64,000 nt of DNA from Olsenella sp. kh2p3 (lineage in GTDB: Bacteria > Actinomycetota > Coriobacteriia > Coriobacteriales > Atopobiaceae). A model generated the notes under the pieces. It saw only the letters and a program-made list of their open reading frames with translations. It was not told the origin of the DNA and searched no databases. Positions 28,807 through 35,447 of the stretch are shown here, one piece after another (the stretch's first letter is position 1; each line of letters opens with the position of its first letter). The DNA lies in contig FPKD01000001.1 in assembly GCA_900119625.1 (NCBI GenBank), positions 310,001 through 374,000 of the forward strand, written 5' to 3'. The position numbers and the translations under genes were made by a program.

Positions 28807-29469
28807 ATGGAGGAGTACAAGCGCCAGTTCATCGACTTCATGGTCGAGAGCAAGGTCCTCAAGTTTGGCGAGTTCACCCTCAAGAGCGGTAGGAAGTCGC
28901 CGTTCTTCATGAACGCCGGCGCCTACGTCACGGGCTCGCAGCTCAAGCGCTTGGGAGAGTTCTATGCCCACGCCATCCACGACAACTTTGGCCTGGACTT
29001 CGACGTGCTCTTTGGGCCTGCCTACAAGGGCATTCCCCTGGCGGTCTCCTGCGCCATTGCCTTCCACGACCTCTACGGCAAGGAGGTGCGCTACTGCTCC
29101 AACCGCAAGGAGGTCAAGGACCACGGCGCCGACAAGGGCAACCTCCTGGGCAGCGAGCTTAGGGACGGCGACCGCGTGGTGATGATCGAGGACGTCACCA
29201 CCTCCGGCAAGTCCATCGACGAGACCTACCCCATCGTGACCGGCGCGGCTGCGGTCGAGGTCAAGGGGCTTATCGTCTCGCTCAACCGCATGGAGGTGGG
29301 CAAGGGCGGCAAGGTGAGCGCCCAGGAGGAGATCCAGGAGCGCTACGGCTTCCCCGTCGCGAGCATCGTGACCATGGCAGAGGTCGTCGAGGCACTCGAC
29401 GGCACCATCATTACGCCGCAGCTCAAGGCTGCCATCGATGAGTACTACGAGAAGTACGGCGTAAAGTAG
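28807..29469 (+). CDS. pyrE: Orotate phosphoribosyltransferase
   Basis: A 220-residue type I phosphoribosyltransferase converting orotate and PRPP to OMP in pyrimidine synthesis. FGPAYKGIPLAVS and the PRPP loop VVMIEDVTTSGKSI are diagnostic. ATG 28807 follows GAGAGGAG, about 50 bases after msrC. No other pyr genes are near. Confidence 0.93.
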   Translation: MEEYKRQFIDFMVESKVLKFGEFTLKSGRKSPFFMNAGAYVTGSQLKRLGEFYAHAIHDNFGLDFDVLFGPAYKGIPLAVSCAIAFHDLYGKEVRYCSNRKEVKDHGADKGNLLGSELRDGDRVVMIEDVTTSGKSIDETYPIVTGAAAVEVKGLIVSLNRMEVGKGGKVSAQEEIQERYGFPVASIVTMAEVVEALDGTIITPQLKAAIDEYYEKYGVK

Positions 29470-29493
29470 CGCGCCAACACGCGGCACAGAAAC

Positions 29494-29523
29494 GCGGGGC
29501 GTCAGCACAAGCTGACGCCCCGC
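29494..29523. terminator. Bidirectional hairpin after pyrE
   Basis: GCGGGGCGTCAGC pairs perfectly with GCTGACGCCCCGC around ACAA (13 bp, 4-base loop). It sits between pyrE and the convergent membrane-protein gene. Confidence 0.8.
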
Positions 29524-29558
29524 ATGCGTTGCGAGCGGCTTGCCTTGCCCTGCTCGTC

Positions 29559-30551
29559 CTACGCCGCCAGATCGGCGCGACGGGCCGTGGCCTCCTCGAA
29601 GTCACGAGTGCCCACAAAGACGTCCTGCTTGTAGGGGTTGACGCCCAGCTTCTTGGCACGGTAGGCGATTGTGATTATTGCCGCCACGTTTGCCACGAGA
29701 GCGATAACAGAGACGACGGTCGCCGTGGTGGGATTGAGCGTGGAGTGCGTCACGAAGACCGACTCCTCCTGGAACGCGGGGAAGACCTGCGCGAACATGC
29801 ACCAGATGGCCAGCGTGTTTGCGCGGTTCTGAATCCAGGCGCCCTTGTTCCAAAGCGCGTTTGCCACCGTGGGGGCAAGAAGCAGCGCCAGGCCGCAGTA
29901 CCAGGCGTGGTGCGGCAGGCAGTTGTAGGTGTAGCAGAAGTTCCAGATGTCATAGGCAACGATGAAAACCCAGGTCATGTCAGGCCAGAGCATGTCTCGC
30001 CCGTCATTGGAGGAGTAGACGTTCCACCAAGCCGTCATGCAGAAGATGTTGATGATGCCGGCAATGCCGTTGAACACGTTGTTCCAGCCGGCGAGCTGGG
30101 TCGCGCCCTCCGAGGTCACCCACGTGGTCTCGCCTAGCGCAAAGAAGTGGTAGGCGCTCTCGAAGTCGGAGCATACGGCAATGAGGATGTTGATTGCGAC
30201 AATCGCAAACGGGAAGGCGCGGAACCAATGCGCACGGCCAAGGCTTCCCCACTGGTACTTGATGACCATGAAGCCAATGCAGCCGGCAAGTGCGGCGTAC
30301 ACCTTTGCGTAGTGGAACCAGCTGTTCTGGTAGATGTGAGTGGGATTGGTGAGCGCCCACTCCTGGCCCTGCGCCACGCCCACGGCAATAGCAATGCAAT
30401 AGATGGTCATGGCCACGGGCAGCACGCCGAACATGATGAGGCCCCCAACCTTGGACCTGCGGGCGAACTCGTTGAGCACGATGAGCCCAACAAAGACCAT
30501 CACCCATCCCAGGAGCTGGAACGGCAGATTGGCACTATGGTCGAACAACAT
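29559..30551 (-). CDS. Multi-pass membrane protein, DUF5692-like
   Basis: A 330-residue protein with about nine hydrophobic segments and many aromatic residues (WFHYAKVYAALAG, AYDIWNFCYTYNCLPHHAWY). I recall similar proteins as DUF5692, without a function, but cannot confirm the match. It has no obvious transporter or enzyme motif. ATG 30551 follows GAGAGGAAG. It lies 57 bases downstream of a TetR gene on the same strand, so it is likely the regulator's target; a role in efflux or signalling is speculation. Confidence 0.6.
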   Translation of the reverse strand: MLFDHSANLPFQLLGWVMVFVGLIVLNEFARRSKVGGLIMFGVLPVAMTIYCIAIAVGVAQGQEWALTNPTHIYQNSWFHYAKVYAALAGCIGFMVIKYQWGSLGRAHWFRAFPFAIVAINILIAVCSDFESAYHFFALGETTWVTSEGATQLAGWNNVFNGIAGIINIFCMTAWWNVYSSNDGRDMLWPDMTWVFIVAYDIWNFCYTYNCLPHHAWYCGLALLLAPTVANALWNKGAWIQNRANTLAIWCMFAQVFPAFQEESVFVTHSTLNPTTATVVSVIALVANVAAIITIAYRAKKLGVNPYKQDVFVGTRDFEEATARRADLAA

Positions 30552-30608
30552 GGCACTTCCTCTCTCTTGCTGTCTTTGGGGAAACGCTACTGTCGCGCGT
30601 TGGCGCGG

Positions 30609-31193
30609 CTAGTCCTGTTGGGAGCCAAGGTCAAGGTGGAGCGTGTCAGCGATGAGGTCGGCAACAAGCTCGTCCGAGGCGTCGGGATGGGTCCTCATGT
30701 AGCTCATGAGGCCAATGATGAGCAGGTAGAACTCCTCGTAAGGATGGTGTATCTCCACGCGGTGGTACCTGGCGTACTCGGCAACGGTGGTGCGCGTGAG
30801 GTACTCAGCAAGAGTGCGTGCCGTCTGTTGGCTAAATCGCTGGTAGAGAAGGGCGTTCTGGTTCTTGAGAAGGTCGGTCCTAAAGCTGTCCGTGTCAAAG
30901 AGGTGGCGGCGGAGCATGGCGACGCATGTCTTGAGCGCGCCATCGACGTCCCCGCGCACGCGCTGCGCGTTCCACTCGCGCACGGCAGCCACGAAGGTTT
31001 CTACGTAGGCGTCGAGAATTGCGTCGGTGACCTCGTCGCGGCTTGAGAAGTAGTGATAGAAGAGGCTGCGCGTGATGTTGGCCCTCTCGGCGATGTCTTT
31101 CACCGAGGTGCGGTCGATCCCCCTCTCCTCGTAGAGAGAGCGGGCTGCGGCAATGATCTGCTCGCGGCGCGTCTCGGCAATCTCACCACGCAT
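30609..31193 (-). CDS. TetR/AcrR-family regulator
   Basis: A 194-residue repressor. The N-terminal helix-turn-helix IIAAARSLYEERGIDRTSVKDIAERANITRSLFYHYFSSRDEV is a textbook TetR DNA-binding domain; the variable helical C-terminus should bind an unknown ligand. ATG 31193 follows AAGGGAGGTG. A palindrome at 31209-31225 between its promoter and start suggests autorepression and control of the membrane protein behind it. Confidence 0.9.
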   Translation of the reverse strand: MRGEIAETRREQIIAAARSLYEERGIDRTSVKDIAERANITRSLFYHYFSSRDEVTDAILDAYVETFVAAVREWNAQRVRGDVDGALKTCVAMLRRHLFDTDSFRTDLLKNQNALLYQRFSQQTARTLAEYLTRTTVAEYARYHRVEIHHPYEEFYLLIIGLMSYMRTHPDASDELVADLIADTLHLDLGSQQD

Positions 31194-31208
31194 CGGAACA
31201 CCTCCCTT

Positions 31209-31225
31209 GTTGACACCATGTCAAC
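31209..31225. promoter_or_regulatory. TetR operator palindrome
   Basis: GTTGACA-CCA-TGTCAAC, perfect 7-bp arms, located at the expected transcription start of the promoter at 31236-31265. Confidence 0.65.
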
Positions 31226-31235
31226 GATGGGGCCA

Positions 31236-31265
31236 ATAATAGGATGTGAAGAGAATGTGTGGCAA
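31236..31265 (-). promoter_or_regulatory. Promoter of the tetR-membrane protein operon
   Basis: On the minus strand TTGCCA (-35) and TATTAT (-10) are 18 bases apart. Transcription would begin inside the operator at 31209-31225. Confidence 0.55.
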
Positions 31266-31318
31266 CGAACAGTTTTCGAAAAGCGTCAACGAGCCGCAGC
31301 CCAGGGGGTGCGTGGCAT

Positions 31319-31351
31319 AAAAAGACGCGGCGACCCGCTTGGGGCCACCGC
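31319..31351 (-). terminator. Terminator of the ferritin gene
   Basis: On the minus strand a 10-bp stem with two G-U pairs (GCGGTGGCCC with GGGTCGCCGC) is followed by GTCTTTTT. It lies about 30 bases after the ferritin stop. Confidence 0.7.
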
Positions 31352-31381
31352 GCTTCTCGGCTCTGATTGTATTGCAGAGAC

Positions 31382-31897
31382 TTACATGGGCATCGTGGGG
31401 GCAACAAAGGTGCGGGCCTGGTACTCGCGGTCCAGGTCGTAAAGGCCCTTGGGGTCGGAACCAAAGAGCTCCATGTTCTTGATCATGTCGGAGGCGTTGG
31501 TCTCCTCCTCGCCCTGCTCCTTCACAAACCAGTCGAGCAGCTGCATGGTACGGAAGTCATGCACGTCATAGGCGGCCTGGTAGCACTCGTTGATTGCAGC
31601 TGTGATGTAGCGCTCGTGCTCGAGGCCAGCCTGCAGCGGCTCAAGGTCGTTGGCGAAGGTCTTGTCGGGCTCTGCGATGGCTGCCATCTTGACCTGGTAG
31701 TCGTTGTCCAGAAGGTAGCGGCGAAGGATCTTGGCGTGGGCGACCTCCTCCTGCACCTGCACCATGTACCAGTTCGCAAAGCCCTTGAGGCCGCGATCCT
31801 CGTAGTAGTCGGCAAACGTGAGGTAGAGGTAGGCCGAGTAGAGCTCCTTGTTGATCTGTGCGTTAAGGGTGTCGCCAACCTTCTTGTCGAGTGCCAT
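31382..31897 (-). CDS. ftnA: Bacterial non-haem ferritin
   Basis: A 171-residue four-helix ferritin that oxidises and stores iron in a 24-mer cage. Ferroxidase ligands appear in NKELYSAYLYL, QEEVAHAKI and FVKEQGEEE. ATG 31897 follows AAGAAGG. It is a single-gene unit with its own terminator, facing away from the HAD gene. Confidence 0.93.
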   Translation of the reverse strand: MALDKKVGDTLNAQINKELYSAYLYLTFADYYEDRGLKGFANWYMVQVQEEVAHAKILRRYLLDNDYQVKMAAIAEPDKTFANDLEPLQAGLEHERYITAAINECYQAAYDVHDFRTMQLLDWFVKEQGEEETNASDMIKNMELFGSDPKGLYDLDREYQARTFVAPTMPM

Positions 31898-32092
31898 GGC
31901 AACCTTCTTTCCCGCCCCGCAGGGCGTTTGGGAAATGCATTCCAGTGGAGAGTCTACCCGCCGGGGCGAGAGAATGTCAGCTTCTTGAAACTTGCACCGA
32001 CGGGCGGTGGAGGAAGGCCGCGGTGGGCGGCGGCGCCCGAGAGCCTCTTTTCGACGAGAAGGCCACCGAAACGTCCCTTCCAGAGCCGTTTT

Positions 32093-32166
32093 GGCGCCGG
32101 GGGTCGCATCTCGTACGGAATCCCGTCGGAAACCTTTGCTCTAGCGTCATATTGACGCCGGAGCAG
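32093..32166 (+). repeat. Dispersed intergenic repeat, copy C, in a 590-bp non-coding gap
   Basis: GGCGCCGGGGGT, then TCTCGTACGGAATCCCGTC, then CTAGCGTCATATTGACGCCGGAG. A partial second copy (TTTCGACGTAATCC, GGGCGCCAACTCC) follows to about 32215, and related pieces precede it from 31980. The gap 31898-32488 holds these repeats, the 19-bp tandem array and no gene I can support. Confidence 0.7.
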
Positions 32167-32366
32167 CAACTTTCGACGTAATCCCTGCAAAACGTGCCTT
32201 CGGGCGCCAACTCCAGCAGCGACGCTACCTCACGCCCCCGTCAGCGCTCGCGCTCCCTCGCGCCGCCTCGCGCCCCGCAGCCCCGGCGTTCCTCCGCGGA
32301 GAATAGCTCCTTCTCTTGAACGACAGCCGCATTTGCCCTGTTGGCGGACATTACCTTTAAGAAAAG

Positions 32367-32442
32367 GAGCTAAGCTCCGGGCTCTGAGCTAAGCTCCGGA
32401 GGCCGAGCTAAACTTCGGGCCGTGAGATAAACTCCGGAACAA
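32367..32442. repeat. Four tandem 19-bp repeats upstream of a HAD gene
   Basis: Units start at 32367, 32386, 32405 and 32424, with no gap. The first 14 bases (GAGCTAAGCTCCGG) are conserved and the last 5 vary; units 1 and 2 are identical in that core, units 3 and 4 differ by two bases each. The core contains GAGCT-A-AGCTC, a near palindrome. The array ends 46 bases before the GTG of the next gene, where a regulatory array would lie. Confidence 0.8.
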
Positions 32443-32488
32443 TGACGCAAGCCGGGTCATCGCGGCCCGGCAACGAGAGGAGAATGTC

Positions 32489-32971
32489 GTGACCAAGCTC
32501 ATGGAGTACCTGCTGGAGCCGCAAACCGTCGTGGTCTTTGACATCGACGGCGTCCTTGCGGTCTACGAGTTTGGTGATCTCTCACACAGCGCCTGCCCCG
32601 ACGAGGACTGGGAGGACTACGTGCGCACGCACGACCCCTACGCCAGTTCGCGCCCGGTTCCGCAAATCCAGCGCTTCATCAAGGACAAGGGCATTGACCA
32701 CGTATGGGCATGCTCGCAGGCAAGCGACGTCGAGGCACCAGGCAAGCGTGCCTTTGTCACCCGCTGCTACGAGCTTGCGCCCAGCCATGTGGTAACCGTT
32801 GCACAAAAGGCCGAGAAGGTCGGGTTTCTCCGCCAGCTAGCTCAAAAGCTGGAAATCCCCGAACGACGCGTGGCCATTGTGGAGGATACAGTGAAGACGT
32901 TGGACCTCATTGGCCAAGAGACGGACTGCGTCACGGTGCATGTCTCGTCCTTCTTTGACTACGGGATGTAG
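32489..32971 (+). CDS. HAD-superfamily phosphatase-like protein
   Basis: A 160-residue compact HAD protein. Motif I is VVVFDIDGVLAVYEFGDL, a Ser motif follows in VWACSQASD, a Lys in QKAEKVGFLRQL and the acidic motif in VAIVEDTVKTLDLIG. It has no sizeable cap domain. Predicted small-molecule or protein phosphatase; substrate unknown. GTG 32489 follows GAGAGGAGA. It is preceded by the four 19-bp repeats. Confidence 0.72.
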   Translation: MTKLMEYLLEPQTVVVFDIDGVLAVYEFGDLSHSACPDEDWEDYVRTHDPYASSRPVPQIQRFIKDKGIDHVWACSQASDVEAPGKRAFVTRCYELAPSHVVTVAQKAEKVGFLRQLAQKLEIPERRVAIVEDTVKTLDLIGQETDCVTVHVSSFFDYGM

Positions 32972-32999
32972 CCCCGCGTCCGCCTGCGCGCCGAAGCGC

Positions 33000-33236
33000 C
33001 TACGCTATCCCCTCGTGGACCTCGCGCTCGGTACCATCTGCGTCACGTATGACCTCCACCCAGCGCTCTATTCGCTCCCCATCGAGCAGCCGCGCTGCCT
33101 CTTCCACCTTATCGGCGAGAAGGTCGAGCGCCTCGGGCGAGACAGACCCGCTTGCCGCCTGAAGGGCGAGCGCCCTTGCGATTTCGGCACAACCACGTAG
33201 CGCGTCTTGTGGGCTTTCCAAGATATCACCTGCCAC
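33000..33236 (-). CDS. Small conserved-looking acidic protein
   Basis: A 78-residue hypothetical protein, mostly helical and acidic (EALDLLADKVEEAARLLDGERIERWVEVI), with no recognised domain. The start is GTG 33236 with only a weak AGGA upstream. It diverges from the XRE-type regulator and shares its AT-rich promoter region. Codon pattern looks coding; function unknown. Confidence 0.5.
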   Translation of the reverse strand: MAGDILESPQDALRGCAEIARALALQAASGSVSPEALDLLADKVEEAARLLDGERIERWVEVIRDADGTEREVHEGIA

Positions 33237-33262
33237 ATAGCGTTGTTGTCCTGGTAGACACC

Positions 33263-33272
33263 AGAATATTCT
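33263..33272. promoter_or_regulatory. AT-rich palindrome between divergent small genes
   Basis: AGAATATTCT, a perfect 10-bp palindrome in the 75-base divergent region, followed by TATTTTTGAATG. A likely operator for the adjacent helix-turn-helix protein. Confidence 0.35.
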
Positions 33273-33311
33273 ATTTTTGAATGTTTCGCGCGCGGGTCTA
33301 CATTCCGGCGC

Positions 33312-33557
33312 ATGTACGAGATTGCCGACAGACTAGTGGGGAAGGTCCTCCGTAAGTTGAGGATAGAGTCCGACCTGAAGCAAGAGCAGGTCGCGGCTCG
33401 CCTTGGCACCAATCAATCGATGATCTCGAAGTTCGAGTCTGGCGAGCGTTCGCTTCACCTGGGCGAAGTCTACGCATATGCCGAGGCACTAGGCACCACG
33501 CCTCAGCGCATCCTGCAGGAAGTCTGGGACAGCCAAAAGCCACCGCATGGCAACTGA
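33312..33557 (+). CDS. XRE-family helix-turn-helix regulator
   Basis: An 81-residue DNA-binding protein consisting of one Cro/C1 domain: LRIESDLKQEQVAARLGTNQSMISKFESGERSLHLGEVYAYAEALG. It has no ligand or dimerisation domain. No clear ribosome binding site precedes the ATG, so it may be leaderless or weakly translated. Lower GC than its neighbours. Target unknown; autoregulation through the palindrome at 33263 is possible. Confidence 0.8.
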   Translation: MYEIADRLVGKVLRKLRIESDLKQEQVAARLGTNQSMISKFESGERSLHLGEVYAYAEALGTTPQRILQEVWDSQKPPHGN

Positions 33558-33658
33558 GGAAGAACACCCAAAGTCTCTTCTCCGCGACGCAACCAGTTCC
33601 CAGCCGCGCTACCCTAGGCTGGAAAGTCACAAGGCAGCAAGCAACTAACGGGAGCCGC

Positions 33659-34072
33659 ATGGACAGGGGAACGTACGCCACGGGAACGCAGCTCATGCGC
33701 ATAACCAGGGCCCAAGAACTTCTCACCAGCGCAAACAATTCCCTTACCCACCTGCTCACACCCGCAGAGCTTGCTCAGGCAAGCACACGCGAGAATCCCG
33801 CCGAGTACGTGGCCGGCCACCTTGCTGCAAAAGGAGCGGCAACGGATGCCCTGGATCAACTCCTTCCCCCGGGCACGACAATCGACCCCTTGGAGCTAGA
33901 GACCCTCGACGCCACCTCCGGCGCGCCGACGTGCACGGTGCGCGGACGCCTGGCCGCCGTCCTTGCCGCACACGGCATGAAGCCGCCGCGCATCTCCATC
34001 ACCAACGAGGCTGGTGCCGCGCTGGCAACGGCCGTGGCTTGGGCCCCTGCCACAGGAAGCGATAACGCGTGA
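33659..34072 (+). CDS. AcpS-like protein with lost metal-binding residues
   Basis: A 137-residue protein following the holo-ACP synthase fold pattern: GTQLMRITRAQELL, FT-like LTPAELAQASTRENPAEYVAGHLAAKGA, SGAPTCTVRG and the end RISITNEAGAALATAVAWAP. In active AcpS these read GIDIV-I-RF, WAAKEA and SISHE. Here the Mg-binding Asp is Gln11, the Mg-binding Glu after Lys58 is Gly59, and the His is Asn116. It is therefore probably not an active phosphopantetheinyl transferase. First gene of an overlapping operon with an Old Yellow Enzyme (GTGA overlap). Family assignment is by eye. Confidence 0.65.
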   Translation: MDRGTYATGTQLMRITRAQELLTSANNSLTHLLTPAELAQASTRENPAEYVAGHLAAKGAATDALDQLLPPGTTIDPLELETLDATSGAPTCTVRGRLAAVLAAHGMKPPRISITNEAGAALATAVAWAPATGSDNA

Positions 34073-35103
34073 TCTATGACCAACCTCTTGCCGTAGGCAA
34101 TCTCATCCTCAAGAATCGCCTGGTCATGGTGCCCATTGCCACGGGGAAAGCTGGAACACGCGGCCAGGTGACCCAGGCACTCTGCGACCACTATGCCGTC
34201 CGTGCGCGCGGCGGTTACCTGGGCCTTGTCGAATGCGGCCATCACTTTGTCTGCGAGGAGGGCCGCGCAACCGCGGGCCAGGCGTCCATTGCACACGACG
34301 AGGAAGTCGAGGGCCTCAAGAGCGAGGCCGCAGCCGTCCACGACCAGGGAACTCCCGTCTTTGTGCAGCTCTCACATGCAGGTTCGGCAGCAACCGAGAG
34401 ACTCACGGGCACGCAGCCGCTGGCGCCTTCGGCCGTCACGTGCCCAGGCGCCAAGGTAGGCCACCCCCTCCCCCGCGCCATGAGCGCAGATGACATCGCG
34501 CGCGTGCCGGAGCTCTTCTCAGCAGCGGCACGGCGCGCCCACGCGGCCGGCTTCGACGGCGTCGAGATACACGCTGCTCACGGGTACCTACTGGACCAGT
34601 TCCTCTCGCCCCTCACCAACCTGCGAAAAGACGCCTACGGAGGCTCGCTTGAGAACCGCGCGCGGCTCCTTGTGGAGGTGCTTCGTGCCGTGAGAGCAGA
34701 GCTGCCCTCGGGCTACCCGGTCTCCGTGCGCCTGGGCGGCTGCGACTACATGTCCGGCGGCAACACCATCGACGACGCGGTGACATTCGCGCGCATCGTT
34801 GAGGCGGCGGGAGCGAGCCTCATCTCCGTCTCGGGCGGCATGTGCTACTACGGCAGGTCCGGCCACGAGGACACCCCAGGCTGGTTTGCGGACTCGTCGA
34901 TGCCCATCCGCGCGGCCGTTAGCGTTCCCGTGCTGCTGGCGGGTGGCATCAAGACGGGCACGGCGGCGGAAACACTGCTCGAGCAGGGCGCGTGCGACCT
35001 CGCAGGCATTGGACGTGCAATACTGAACAGGCCCGCATGGGCGCGGCGCGAGACCACCAAGCTCCGCGCTGCCAGCACGCCCGCGAAGGACACCACACGA
35101 TAG
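34069..35103 (+). CDS. Old Yellow Enzyme-type NADH:flavin oxidoreductase
   Basis: A 344-residue FMN barrel of the OYE family. IHAAHGYLLDQFLSPLTNLRKDAYGGSLENRARL is the family signature with the two substrate-binding histidines; the C-terminal GGIKTGTAAETLLEQGACDLAGIGRA binds the FMN phosphate. It lacks the FeS/FAD half of 2,4-dienoyl-CoA reductases. Likely reduces activated C=C bonds; substrate unknown. GTG 34069 overlaps the AcpS-like stop by 4 bases. Confidence 0.88.
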   Translation: MIYDQPLAVGNLILKNRLVMVPIATGKAGTRGQVTQALCDHYAVRARGGYLGLVECGHHFVCEEGRATAGQASIAHDEEVEGLKSEAAAVHDQGTPVFVQLSHAGSAATERLTGTQPLAPSAVTCPGAKVGHPLPRAMSADDIARVPELFSAAARRAHAAGFDGVEIHAAHGYLLDQFLSPLTNLRKDAYGGSLENRARLLVEVLRAVRAELPSGYPVSVRLGGCDYMSGGNTIDDAVTFARIVEAAGASLISVSGGMCYYGRSGHEDTPGWFADSSMPIRAAVSVPVLLAGGIKTGTAAETLLEQGACDLAGIGRAILNRPAWARRETTKLRAASTPAKDTTR

Positions 35104-35138
35104 CGAGGATACCGGCCGCGCAGGCCGAGGAGGACAGC

Positions 35139-35447
35139 ATGGACGAGAGCGACATGAAGCTCGCGGAGCAACTGCGCGAGCAGCTCGAGGCAAACGGGGC
35201 AAAGACGGCCTTTGACGCGCCGGCAGCAGCGCCTGCAGAGACGCCGAGCAAAGCCGCCCCGCAAGACGAGAAGGATGACGCAGGCAGCCTCGTAGAGGGA
35301 CCGTTTGCCCAGGCGATGGCCGCCTACCGAAAGGCAAAGCGCTCGGGTGACGCCGAGGCAACGGCGGCAGCCGAGCGCCACCTCCAGGACGTTGTGCGCG
35401 CCGAGCTTGCCGGCGGCACCGAGCCCTGCTCGGGAGACGAGCGATGA
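35139..35447 (+). CDS. Small acidic Ala/Glu-rich protein
   Basis: A 102-residue hypothetical protein: a helical start (MDESDMKLAEQLREQLEANG), an Ala/Pro-rich middle and a second helix (FAQAMAAYRKAKRSGDAEATAAAERHLQDVVRAELA). No known domain. ATG 35139 follows GAGGAGG and its TGA overlaps the helicase ATG (ATGA), so translation is coupled; a helicase partner role is possible but unproven. Confidence 0.65.
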   Translation: MDESDMKLAEQLREQLEANGAKTAFDAPAAAPAETPSKAAPQDEKDDAGSLVEGPFAQAMAAYRKAKRSGDAEATAAAERHLQDVVRAELAGGTEPCSGDER

